14,280 bases of DNA from SHYQ01 sp041674525 (GCA_041674525.1 JBAYVN010000061.1:1-14280); one strand, 5' to 3'. Positions 6,496 through 13,972 are shown, counted from the first letter of the stretch. Notes: generated by a model from the letters alone, not told the origin. Numbers and translations: made by a program.

Positions 6496-7065
6496 CTACG
6501 CCGGGCGCTGGTTCCCGGCGCTCCCCCGCTGCGCCACGTGGCGGATGGTGATGCTCGGGCGGCGTTCGAGGACGATGCTGCTGGCGGACTTCAGCACCGC
6601 CGCGACGCGATCCTCGACGCTTGCCGTCACCACCGAGACGTCGGCATCCGGAGACACCATCAGGTCGACCTGCACCGCCGTGGTGCGCGAGCGGGCGGAC
6701 CGGGTGGTGACGTTCACGGATTCCACGTCCTTCACGCCCTGGATCGCGGTGCGCAGCGTGCGCTCGATCACGCGTGCCGGCACGCGTACGGGCTGCTGCT
6801 CGTTCAGCCACAGGGTGATGGAGCGCGGGGCCATGAAGACGGCGATGACGCCGGGAATCAGCACCAGCGCTGCCACCGCCGCAGCGACGATGACGACGAC
6901 GCTGCGCGCCGCGGGCGTGCCCTCGAGCGCGATGCGCAGGCTGAGCGTGTCGGGGTTGCCGGCCGTCCACGTCCCGCCCATCCACGCTGCGAGCCCGACG
7001 GCGACCGCGAGCATGCTGCAGGCGATAGCGACGACCAGCAGCGCCCCTCGGGTAAACCAGGTCAT
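6496..7065 (-). CDS. amaP: Alkaline shock response membrane anchor protein AmaP-like
   Basis: A 189-residue protein with two membrane helices (about 7-29 and 54-77) joined by a short loop. A soluble region of about 110 residues follows. The soluble part has the alternating helix and strand pattern of the AmaP/Asp23-related fold: VRVPARVIERTLRTAIQGVKDVESVNV, then RTTAVQVDLMVSPDADVSVVTASVEDRV, and a terminal strand RPSITIRHV. In Staphylococcus, AmaP anchors the abundant protein Asp23 at the membrane and is linked to cell envelope stress. No Asp23 gene lies in this window, so the partner is unknown here. The ATG at 7065 has GGAAGGA seven bases upstream. The long in-frame extension upstream is not supported. 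The gene is divergent from the OmpR-type regulator gene and convergent with the receiver gene. Identification rests on topology and pattern, so it is moderately sure. Confidence 0.65.
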   Translation of the reverse strand: MTWFTRGALLVVAIACSMLAVAVGLAAWMGGTWTAGNPDTLSLRIALEGTPAARSVVVIVAAAVAALVLIPGVIAVFMAPRSITLWLNEQQPVRVPARVIERTLRTAIQGVKDVESVNVTTRSARSRTTAVQVDLMVSPDADVSVVTASVEDRVAAVLKSASSIVLERRPSITIRHVAQRGSAGNQRPA

Positions 7066-7385
7066 GGTGGTGTCCTTCCGCGGCGGTTCTGCGGCGGGGG
7101 ATCTGCTCGTCTCGTCGCTCTCCGCACCCGCTGGTGTAGCGGCCGCGTCGCGTCGAAGGCGCGCTCGCGAGGGGCTCGGCGTTGCAGACGCGTAGAGATG
7201 CCCGGTTTCCGGTTTCGGCGGCGATTCGTGACCCACAGCACAATCGGTTGCAACGAAACCGCAATGCAAAGCCGCATGTTTGGTGGTCTCATGGTTCGCG
7301 CCGGACACACGATCAGGTGTCGCGTGAGGGGGCCCGGCGGGCAAACGCGGCAGGCATGCGTCGCGTTTCGATTTGCGGGGGGCAC
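7066..7385. promoter_or_regulatory. 320-bp divergent intergenic region
   Basis: It separates the AmaP-like gene (-) from the OmpR-type regulator gene (+), so promoters for both should lie here. It is less GC-rich around 7240-7310, with TTGCAACGAAACCGCAATGC at 7252-7271. I could not find a -35/-10 pair good enough to mark. The ribosome binding site of the + strand gene is a G run (GGGGGG) just before CACATG. No gene is supported in it. Confidence 0.45.
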
Positions 7386-8231
7386 ATGTACGGCACCGAA
7401 CAGTTGGTACTCGCGATCGACGATGAACCCGGCATCCTGAAGATCATCAAGATGGAGTTGACCGAGCGCGGCTTCCGCGTGCTCACGGCCTCAGATGGAC
7501 AGGCCGGTCTCCAGCTCGCCGAGAAGCACCGGCCGGATCTCGTGTTGCTCGACATCATCATGCCCGAGATGTCGGGCATCGAGGTACTGCGCGAGTTGCG
7601 CGAGCGGTCGAGCGTTCCCGTGATCATGCTATCGGCCCGGCGGGGCGAGGCGGACAAGGTCCGCGGCCTGGAGCTGGGCGCGGACGACTACCTCGGCAAG
7701 CCATTCAGCCTCGATGAGCTGGGTGCGCGGGTGCGCGCGATCCTGCGGCGCACGTCGCCCACGCCCGCCGCGGGCGCGGTGGTGACAGCGGGCGATGTGG
7801 AGATCGATCTTGAGAGCCGCATCGTGCGGCGCGGCGAGGAGATCGTGAACCTTACGCGCACCGAGTGGAACCTGCTCCAGTGCCTCGCATCCAACCCGGA
7901 CAAGGTGATGCTGAGCGCGGAGCTGTTGGGCAAGGTGTGGGGCCCGGAGTACGTGGGCGATTTGCAGTATCTCCGCGTCTGGATCTCCAGGCTGCGCACG
8001 AAGCTCGGCTCGAACACCTCGGGGCGGAACATCCTGCGGACGTTCCCGGGGATCGGTTACATGCTCAGCACGCAGCAGTCCGTCGCCCCCTCGGACGAAG
8101 GGACGAATGGGCACGCGCCAGCGCTCGGAAGCGATCCCGAGAGCGATCCCGGGAGCGCGGACGCGAGCGAAGACGCGAGCGACGAAGCGAGCCACGAAGC
8201 GACGAACGCGGACCGCGTGCGGCGCGCGTAG
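7386..8231 (+). CDS. OmpR/PhoB-family response regulator with acidic repeat tail
   Basis: 281 residues. The receiver (6-121) has Asp12-Asp13, phosphoacceptor Asp56 (VLLDIIMPEMSG), switch Ser83 (VIMLSARRG) and Lys105 (LGKPF). The winged-helix DNA-binding domain (about 131-228) contains LTRTEWNLLQCLASNPDKV, then the recognition region with WGPEYVGDLQYLRVWISRLR, and ends with the family signature PGIGYML. This is the KdpE-like style of output domain, but no Kdp genes are present. It should bind direct-repeat sites and control transcription once phosphorylated. After residue 228 there are 53 extra residues, including seven four-residue units (249-276) such as SDPE, SEDA and SHEA. These are unusual for the family, which normally ends just after the wing. 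The ATG at 7386 is chosen because the receiver starts right after it and a GGGGGG precedes it. No kinase gene is adjacent on the same strand. Confidence 0.93.
   Translation: MYGTEQLVLAIDDEPGILKIIKMELTERGFRVLTASDGQAGLQLAEKHRPDLVLLDIIMPEMSGIEVLRELRERSSVPVIMLSARRGEADKVRGLELGADDYLGKPFSLDELGARVRAILRRTSPTPAAGAVVTAGDVEIDLESRIVRRGEEIVNLTRTEWNLLQCLASNPDKVMLSAELLGKVWGPEYVGDLQYLRVWISRLRTKLGSNTSGRNILRTFPGIGYMLSTQQSVAPSDEGTNGHAPALGSDPESDPGSADASEDASDEASHEATNADRVRRA
8130..8213 (+). repeat. 12-bp degenerate tandem repeat encoding a tetrapeptide repeat
   Basis: Seven in-frame 12-bp units, each starting with a Ser (or Thr) codon. Examples on the DNA level are GACGCGAGCGAA (8160-8171) and GACGCGAGCGAC (8172-8183), which differ by one base. 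GAAGCGATCCCG (8128-8139) and AGAGCGATCCCG (8140-8151) are an earlier pair. The repeat keeps the reading frame of the response regulator and codes for its acidic tail. Confidence 0.8.
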
Positions 8232-8241
8232 CGCCGCACGC
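8215..8241. terminator. Hairpin over the stop codon of the OmpR-type regulator
   Basis: An 11-bp perfect stem, GCGTGCGGCGC at 8215-8225 and GCGCCGCACGC at 8231-8241, with a 5-base loop. The TAG stop (8229-8231) lies in the loop and first base of the right arm. It lies between convergent genes, so it may stop transcription from either side. There is no T tract, so the intrinsic terminator call is tentative. Confidence 0.5.
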
Positions 8242-8274
8242 CGGGAACGCTCGGCGCCCCGTCGGAGCGACCGA

Positions 8275-8460
8275 TCAGAGGACGGGAAGCGCGCGGCCGC
8301 CCTCATTCTCGAAGCGCTCGATGTCGAGCTCGAGCTCGGTTTCGTCCCTCGTCTCGCGACTGCGGCGCCGCGCGCGCATCGCGGCCCACGCCGCCCCGAG
8401 CCCGCCCAGCACCAAAGCAGCCATCATCAGGCCGCGGCGTGATCGCTTCGCTGTCTTCAC
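8275..8460 (-). CDS. Small single-pass membrane protein (61 aa)
   Basis: No family recognised. The start is GTG at 8460, with GGGAGGT six bases upstream, which decides the start and supports a real gene. A short basic N-terminus (MKTAKRSRRG) precedes one hydrophobic helix (LMMAALVLGGLGAAWAAM, 11-28). A strongly basic stretch (RARRRSRETR) follows, and then an acidic tail (DETELELDIERFENEGG). Basic residues lie on both sides of the helix, so orientation cannot be decided. It is convergent with the OmpR-type regulator gene (44 bp between stops) and 138 bp downstream of the 95-residue membrane protein gene. The function is unknown. Small proteins of this kind often modulate membrane complexes, but nothing here shows that. 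Confidence 0.68.
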   Translation of the reverse strand: MKTAKRSRRGLMMAALVLGGLGAAWAAMRARRRSRETRDETELELDIERFENEGGRALPVL

Positions 8461-8598
8461 CGTTGCACCTCCCCCTGATCGATCGGCTCCTGTGCCAACA
8501 GGGATGACGCTATCGTGCCGCGCGCGGAGGGTCCGGGGCGTCAGGTTCGCCTTGCGTCCATCCTCGTTGCATCGTCGTTGCGATGTCGTGCGGCAGGG

Positions 8599-8886
8599 TT
8601 ATCGCCGGGCCTCGTCGCGCGTGCGTGCGTCGCGCGCGAAGCGTCCGGTGATGCCGGGGAACGCGCGTGCGGATCGCCCGACGCCCCGGGAGTCCTCGCC
8701 CCACAGCGCGTCCACGACCAGCGTGAGGACGAGCTGGATCGCGAAGGGCCCCACGGCCACCAGCGCGGCGCCGAGGAGCACGCGCACGGGCAGCGGGAGC
8801 GCGGCACGCTCCGCGATGATCACGAAGGCAACTCCGGTGATGAATGGCAGCGCGTTCCGGACGTAGTACACGCCGAATGATCGCAT
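8599..8886 (-). CDS. Small two-helix membrane protein (95 aa)
   Basis: No family recognised. The ATG at 8886 has AGGAGGG about eight bases upstream, better than any site at the upstream in-frame ATGs (8955 and 8976). Those upstream ATGs lie in or next to a tandem repeat. Two hydrophobic segments are visible: about 11-27 (NALPFITGVAFVIIAERA) and 34-60 (VRVLLGAALVAVGPFAIQLVLTLVVDAL). They are separated by a short Pro-containing turn. The last 30 residues are polar and basic, ending RDARTRDEARR. It should be an integral inner-membrane protein with the tail in the cytoplasm. It lies 141 bp downstream of the large hybrid kinase gene on the same strand and could be read from the same transcript or from its own promoter. 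Confidence 0.7.
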   Translation of the reverse strand: MRSFGVYYVRNALPFITGVAFVIIAERAALPLPVRVLLGAALVAVGPFAIQLVLTLVVDALWGEDSRGVGRSARAFPGITGRFARDARTRDEARR

Positions 8887-8947
8887 CGCCTGATCCCTCC
8901 TGCGTCCCGTTGCGGCCGTCGCGCGACGACGCGACAGCGAGGGCAGC

Positions 8948-8973
8948 ACCCCCATTGTCGACCCCCATTGTCG
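8948..8973. repeat. 13-bp perfect tandem repeat upstream of the 95-aa membrane protein gene
   Basis: ACCCCCATTGTCG occurs twice in direct succession (8948-8960 and 8961-8973). On the - strand it reads CGACAATGGGGGT twice, 62-87 bases upstream of the ATG at 8886 and after the stop of the hybrid kinase. The position would suit a regulator binding site. Confidence 0.75.
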
Positions 8974-9027
8974 CAACGCAGGAAAGGGCCGGTTGGTTCG
9001 GGCGTGCGACCGATCGTGGGCGAGGGG

Positions 9028-12000
9028 CTAGCGGCGGTCCAGCACCTCGCGCACCTTGCGGGTGAGGGCGCCCTCGGCGAAGGGCTTCTGCACGAGGTCG
9101 ATGTCCGTTCCGACCCCCGAGTCGGCGAGGGCGTCCGCCGGATAGCCGGAGACGAACACGCAGCGCAGGGCGGGGCGTACGCGGTGCACGCTGCGCAGCA
9201 GCTGCGGGCCGCTCATCTCGGGCATCACGACATCCGTCACGAGGAGATCGATCATCCCGGCGTAGTCCGTCGCCACGCGCAGCGCTTCGCGGGGGTTGTC
9301 GCAGGCGAGCACGTCCAGTCCCATCTGCTCGAGCATCCTTCTGGTCACGGCCAGGAGGACCGCCTCGTCCTCGACCAGGAGCACGGTCTCGGTCCTCGTC
9401 TCGGGGACGGCTGGCGCGGGGGCGTCCTCGTCCCCTGCGCGGGCGCCCCCGACGCACGGGAGGTGCACGCCCACTGCAGTGCCCACGCCGGGCGCGCTGC
9501 GGATGTCCACGAAGCCTGCGTTCTGATGCGCGATTCCCTGCACCGTGGCCAGGCCGAGCCCCGTGCCGCGCCCCGGGCCCTTGGTGCTGAAGAAGGGCTC
9601 GAAGGCGCGCGCGGCTGTGGCGGCATCCATCCCCACGCCGTCGTCGCCCACCTCGAGGATCACGAACGGGCCCGGTGCGACGCCACTGCGATGCGCCACA
9701 CCGGCGGCGTCCAGCTCCACGTGGCGCGTGGTGATCGTGATCGTGCCGTTGCCCGGGATCGCGTCACGCGCGTTGACCACCAGGTTCATCAGCAGCTGAT
9801 CGATCTGCCCCGGATCCATGCGGATCCGGCATGCCCGCGTGTCCGGCCTCCAGACCAGGCTGATCCGCTCGGGGATGAGACGTCCCAGCAGGTGCGGGGT
9901 CGTCCCGAGCGTCTCGTTGAGGTCCTGCACGATCGGCGCAATCGGCTGCTTCCCGGCGAAGCCCAGCAGTTGCCGTGTCATGTCGGCGGCGCGCTCCGCG
10001 GCGGTTCGGATCACCTCGAAGTCCGAGCGCACCGGCGCGGATGCCGGGAGCCCGGTCACGGCGAGATCCGCGGTCCCCATGATGATCGCGAGCTTGTTGT
10101 TGAAGTCATGCGCGATGCCCGCGGCCAGCTGCCCCACCGCCTCCAGCCGCTGCGCCGCCTCGTGCTGCTCCTCGATGCTCTTGCGCTCCGTGACGTCCTC
10201 GGCGACGCCGACCAGGCGGTAGGCATGACCGGACGGGTCCGTCACCGGATGGCCCGTGTAGTGAATCCAGCGCACCGCCCGATCCGGGTGCACGATCCGG
10301 AACTCGAGTTCGACCGACGGCCCCGCGGCGATCGCCGCGCGGACCCCATCGCGATCGTCGGGGTGGAGCGCGTCCATCCACGCGTCTGTGCGCTCATAGA
10401 TCGCCGCCAGCGGGCGCCCCCAGATCCGCTCGTACGCCGCGCTGGCGAAGAGCAGGCGATCGTGATCGAGGTCGACCAGGAACACGAAGTCGTTCGTGTT
10501 CTCCACGAGCTGCCGCAGGCGCTCCTCGCTCTCGCGCACGGCGTTCGCCGCCTGCACGCGCTCCACGATGTCCCACGCGAGATCGGCGAGGGCCGAGATC
10601 AGCTCGATGTCCCCCTCGGTGTAGTCGGAGGGCTTGTTGCCGACACCGAGGATCGCGCGAATGCGATTGTTGCGGATCACGGGCACGGCCAGCTCGCGCA
10701 CCACCTCCGCGTGGCCCGGCGGGAGTCCCCGGCGATGCGGCAGATCAGCGTAGCTGTTGTGCACCACGGGGCGCCCCTCGCGGACGCAATCCACCCACAC
10801 GCCGGCCTCCGAGATCGGGTAGTGCATGCCCGATCGTTCGATCCGGCAGAACACCGAGGTGGTCCGGGCCGACCACGTGGAGAGCGTGAGGTGTTCCTGA
10901 TCATCCTCGACGAAGTGCAGGAAGCTGATCTGGCTGCCTGACAGCGACTCCGCCTCTTCCAGCGTCCTGCCGAGGAGTTGCTCCACGGTGTGCTTGGCCG
11001 AGAACTCCAGCAGCCGCAGGCGCGCCGCGTTCAGGTGCTCCACGTCTCGTTGATCCGTGAGGTCCCGGGTGAGAACCCCCGTGCCGAGCCTCGTGCCCGT
11101 CTCGTCGCGTACGGCGAAGGTTGAGACGGAGACGGGCACGCGGCGCCCGTCCTTCGCCACGCGGACCGTCTCGTAGTCATCCACGAACTCCCCGGCGTCC
11201 GCGCCGTCCAGCAGCCGGTCGATCTCCGGGCGGAGCTCGAGCGGAACGATGACGTCCGGGCGCTGTCCGATGATCTCCGATGCGGTGTAGCCGAAGAGCC
11301 GCTCCGAGGCGCGGTTCCACGTGGTGATCGTGCGGTCCGCGGCGCGCGTGTGGATCGCGTCGCTGGCGGACTCCACGACGGCGGTGAAGAACGCGTGCTG
11401 GCGGTGGGCCTCGGCGTCCATGCGGTTCACCCAGCGTGCGGCGACCGTGCCGATCACGGTCAGCATCAGGATCTCGGCAGTGGCCAGCAGGGCGTGCGCG
11501 CGTTCCGGCGTGTACAGGTCGAGCGACACGCCCCGCAGCGCGAGCCAGCCCATCACCAGCGGTGCGGTCGCGGCCAGCGGGATGAAGAGCCGCGCCGCGG
11601 CGCCCCCGGCGCGGTTGCTAAGGATCGCACCGAGCAGGGCGTCCGGCCGCGCGGCGAGGATCCCGGCGGAGAGCACCAGCATGGTGATGGAGGTGGAGAG
11701 CGCAGTCGCCATCTCAGGCGCGCGCCCGGCAGCGTTCTGCGCGCCCAGGACCATGCTGGACAGCGTCAGAAACGCGCACAACCCCATGGCGACGCTTGCG
11801 AGCTGCGAATACCGGTGCTGCCGATGCGGCAGCATGGCAATCCCCGCCGCACCGAGGATCATCGCGACGGCGTTGATGGGAGCCATGCGCGCCAGGAACG
11901 CGGCTTCCGCGGCCGCGCGCTCGGGGACGATGAGCATCTGATCGAGCCCGAAGTTCGCCCGCGTGATCCATTCGACCAGCGTGCCCACGCCGACCGCGCC

Positions 12001-12315
12001 CACCATCGCGGCGCCGCCCAGTCCCAGCATCGTGCGTCGTCGGCTCACCAGCTCGGGCCCGAGCGCGGCAAGCGCCAGCCCGAGAAGGATGAAGCAGAGC
12101 GCCGTGTTCGCGCGCATCCGCCCCGCGGAGGGAAGGACGGCGGCCGGCCACTCGCTGCCCGCGAGCCAGGTGATCAGCACGATGCTTCCCGTGAGCACGG
12201 TGACGGCCGCGCTCGCCCGCCAGAGGCTGTCCGGCGTGATCAGCTGCATCGCGTGGCGGATCCTGTCCCGAGGCAGGAAGTATCCGGCGGCGGCCCCGGC
12301 GTTCAGGTTCACCAC
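9028..12315 (-). CDS. Membrane hybrid histidine kinase (8TM-PAS-GAF-PAS-HisKA-HATPase-REC)
   Basis: 1095 residues from the GTG at 12315. About eight hydrophobic helices span 34-293. A PAS domain follows (about 308-420, with NRASERLFGYTASEIIGQ), then GAF (about 436-590, with VWVDCVREGRPVVHNSYADL) and a second PAS (about 600-710, ending VGVAEDVTERK). HisKA has His736 in GIAHDFNNKLAI. The ATPase has N box NLVVNARDAI (844-853), G1 GDDGVGM (890-896) and G2 GRGTGLGL (915-922). The C-terminal receiver (976-1093) has Glu982-Asp983, phosphoacceptor Asp1028 (LVTDVVMPEMSG), Ser1056 and Lys1077 (VQKPF). All key residues are present. It is probably multi-signal sensing and needs a downstream HPt or receiver, not seen here. 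The start is uncertain. GTG at 12315 or 12312 overlaps the previous stop, while ATG at 12249 has AGGA ten bases upstream and still keeps every helix. Confidence 0.92.
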   Translation of the reverse strand: MVNLNAGAAAGYFLPRDRIRHAMQLITPDSLWRASAAVTVLTGSIVLITWLAGSEWPAAVLPSAGRMRANTALCFILLGLALAALGPELVSRRRTMLGLGGAAMVGAVGVGTLVEWITRANFGLDQMLIVPERAAAEAAFLARMAPINAVAMILGAAGIAMLPHRQHRYSQLASVAMGLCAFLTLSSMVLGAQNAAGRAPEMATALSTSITMLVLSAGILAARPDALLGAILSNRAGGAAARLFIPLAATAPLVMGWLALRGVSLDLYTPERAHALLATAEILMLTVIGTVAARWVNRMDAEAHRQHAFFTAVVESASDAIHTRAADRTITTWNRASERLFGYTASEIIGQRPDVIVPLELRPEIDRLLDGADAGEFVDDYETVRVAKDGRRVPVSVSTFAVRDETGTRLGTGVLTRDLTDQRDVEHLNAARLRLLEFSAKHTVEQLLGRTLEEAESLSGSQISFLHFVEDDQEHLTLSTWSARTTSVFCRIERSGMHYPISEAGVWVDCVREGRPVVHNSYADLPHRRGLPPGHAEVVRELAVPVIRNNRIRAILGVGNKPSDYTEGDIELISALADLAWDIVERVQAANAVRESEERLRQLVENTNDFVFLVDLDHDRLLFASAAYERIWGRPLAAIYERTDAWMDALHPDDRDGVRAAIAAGPSVELEFRIVHPDRAVRWIHYTGHPVTDPSGHAYRLVGVAEDVTERKSIEEQHEAAQRLEAVGQLAAGIAHDFNNKLAIIMGTADLAVTGLPASAPVRSDFEVIRTAAERAADMTRQLLGFAGKQPIAPIVQDLNETLGTTPHLLGRLIPERISLVWRPDTRACRIRMDPGQIDQLLMNLVVNARDAIPGNGTITITTRHVELDAAGVAHRSGVAPGPFVILEVGDDGVGMDAATAARAFEPFFSTKGPGRGTGLGLATVQGIAHQNAGFVDIRSAPGVGTAVGVHLPCVGGARAGDEDAPAPAVPETRTETVLLVEDEAVLLAVTRRMLEQMGLDVLACDNPREALRVATDYAGMIDLLVTDVVMPEMSGPQLLRSVHRVRPALRCVFVSGYPADALADSGVGTDIDLVQKPFAEGALTRKVREVLDRR

Positions 12316-13583
12316 GTGGCTCGAGGGTTGCCGGGCGAGATCTCGCTGTGCGGAGCCTCAGGACGGACGGCATCCAGCAGGTCATCTACACGATACGGCT
12401 TCCGCACCACTGCCTGCGGCCGATAGAGGTCCTGCATCCCCTCGTTGACGTAGCCGGCGACGACCACAAAGCGCGCATGTGGAGCCAGCAGTCGAGCGCG
12501 CTGGAGGAACTGCCAGCCGGTCATTCCCGGCATGTTGAGATCGAACAGCACTACGTCCGGCACTGCGGACGCCAGCGCCCGGAGACCCGACGCGCCGTCC
12601 TCCGCGGACTCCACTCCCGCGCCGCTGCGCAGCAGGACGTGCTTGGCGAACGCGCGCGCGGCCTCGTCGTCCTCGACGACGAGGACCGAGAGTCCGGCCA
12701 GCGGGAGCGCGCCATCAGCGAGCGTTACCGGCGCAGGATCGCTGGCATCGCTCGCGGCCGGGAGGTTGACGGTGAACACGCACCCGCCGCCGGGCGCGGG
12801 CGCGACGGTGATCGACCCGTCGAAGCGCCGCACGAGCGTTGCCACCGTGGACAGCCCGAGGCCGGTGCCGGTCCCGGGAGACTTCGTCGTGAAGAACGGC
12901 TCGAATACGCGCTTGCGGAGGTTGTCGGGGATGCCCGGCCCGTTGTCCTCGATCGTGACGCTCACGGTGCCGGTAACCCGGTCGGCGCCCACGACCACGC
13001 GCACGCACCCCGCGAAAGCGGCGCCGTCGCGCCGGCGACGTTCGATCACGGCGTCCCTGCTGTTGGTCAGCAGGTTCATGAGGATCTGCCCGACCGCCGA
13101 TCGCTCCGCACGGACCGCCGGCAGGCTGGTCGTGACATCCAGCGAGAACTCCACCTCGTGGCCGGTTGCGCCAGAGATCAGCCCGACCATATCCGAGGCG
13201 ATCGCCGCGACGTCCACGGTCTCGACCGCGGTCGTGGAGGGGCGCGTCAGCGTCTGCATCTGGTGCACCAGGCGCGTGACCTGCTCGGTCGCGTGTTCCG
13301 CCACCTGCAGCCAGTGGCGCGCGTCGTCGTCCAGCGATGCGTTCCGTTGCACGATCTGCAGCGGCCCCGCGATGCCCGTCAGCAGGTTGTTGAAGTTGTG
13401 CGCGAGCCCCGCGATGAGCGTGCCGAGCTCTTCGTTTCGCTGCAGGATTCGCATCTGCTCGGCGATCTGCCGCCGCTCCTCCATCTCGGAAGGGTGCGCT
13501 TCGGTCGCCCGCGATCGGGGCAGCGATGCGGCGGAGGGCCTGGCCGCGGGATCGAGTTGTGCGCCGGTCGCGTCGTCTGGCAT
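12309..13583 (-). CDS. Soluble hybrid histidine kinase (HisKA-HATPase-REC) with altered signalling residues
   Basis: 424 residues with no membrane helix and no sensor domain; only a polar N-terminus of about 45 residues precedes HisKA. The phosphoacceptor is His62 in LIAGLAHNFNNLLTGI. The ATPase has N box NLLTNSRDAV (170-179), G1 DNGPGIP (213-219), FEPFFTTK (227-234) and G2 GTGTGLGL (237-244). The receiver (297-407) has Glu304-Asp305, phosphoacceptor Asp348 (VLFDLNMPGMTG) and Lys395 (VRKPY). Two positions differ from the norm. The residue after His62 is Asn instead of Asp or Glu, and the receiver switch position is Ala376 (VVVAGY) instead of Ser or Thr. The ATG at 13583 has GGAGG eight bases upstream. 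Its TGA overlaps the start of the next kinase gene, so the two are translationally coupled. As it lacks a sensor, it may serve the membrane kinase as a partner. Confidence 0.92.
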   Translation of the reverse strand: MPDDATGAQLDPAARPSAASLPRSRATEAHPSEMEERRQIAEQMRILQRNEELGTLIAGLAHNFNNLLTGIAGPLQIVQRNASLDDDARHWLQVAEHATEQVTRLVHQMQTLTRPSTTAVETVDVAAIASDMVGLISGATGHEVEFSLDVTTSLPAVRAERSAVGQILMNLLTNSRDAVIERRRRDGAAFAGCVRVVVGADRVTGTVSVTIEDNGPGIPDNLRKRVFEPFFTTKSPGTGTGLGLSTVATLVRRFDGSITVAPAPGGGCVFTVNLPAASDASDPAPVTLADGALPLAGLSVLVVEDDEAARAFAKHVLLRSGAGVESAEDGASGLRALASAVPDVVLFDLNMPGMTGWQFLQRARLLAPHARFVVVAGYVNEGMQDLYRPQAVVRKPYRVDDLLDAVRPEAPHSEISPGNPRATW

Positions 13584-13972
13584 ACGCAGCCCCTCCGGGT
13601 ATCGCGCACAGCAGTCTTACACCGCTTCACCGCGGTGTGCATGAGGAACAACGCGTAATCGACCACGGCCTGCAGGGCGCGACATGGTGCGACATGGTGC
13701 GGCGACACCAGCCGCGTGACCAATCGTGCGCGGGTCGCGTGGTCGAGGTCATCGAGCGTGCGTGATCGAGTTGGGGGTTGCGTGAGCAGCCACCCCGAGC
13801 CGTGCGCGTAAGCATCGCGGCAGCGAAGAACCGGGACAGGGGCGGCGCCTGCCTCCACGTCACCGCGCGCGTACATGTCGCGTCACCGGCCGGAACTGAT
13901 GACGTCGTTCGCGAGAGGCCGCCATTCCAGAGCGTATGCCGGTGATGGCGCTCCGAGGCGCGCGATCCCGCT
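13584..13972. other. 389-bp region without a convincing gene; leader of the hybrid kinase operon
   Basis: It lies upstream of the - strand kinase operon and should contain its promoter, though no clear -35/-10 pair was found. It holds a 7-bp stem with a 6-base loop (ACACCGC at 13619-13625, GCGGTGT at 13632-13638) about 36 bases before the ATG at 13583. It also holds a perfect 10-bp tandem duplication, GCGACATGGT at 13679-13688 and 13689-13698. Open frames on the - strand covering this part show no family resemblance and have a composition typical of noncoding high-GC DNA. Confidence 0.5.

Noticed and set aside
8968..10941. Long + strand open frame (657 codons) antisense to the large hybrid kinase
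   Set aside because: Its product is His/Arg/Asp-rich without any family pattern, and it mirrors the codon structure of the clear kinase on the other strand. Such long antisense frames are expected in high-GC coding DNA.
12348..13658. + strand open frame (436 codons) opposite the soluble hybrid kinase
   Set aside because: Composition and lack of motifs mark it as an antisense shadow of a kinase with complete catalytic motifs.
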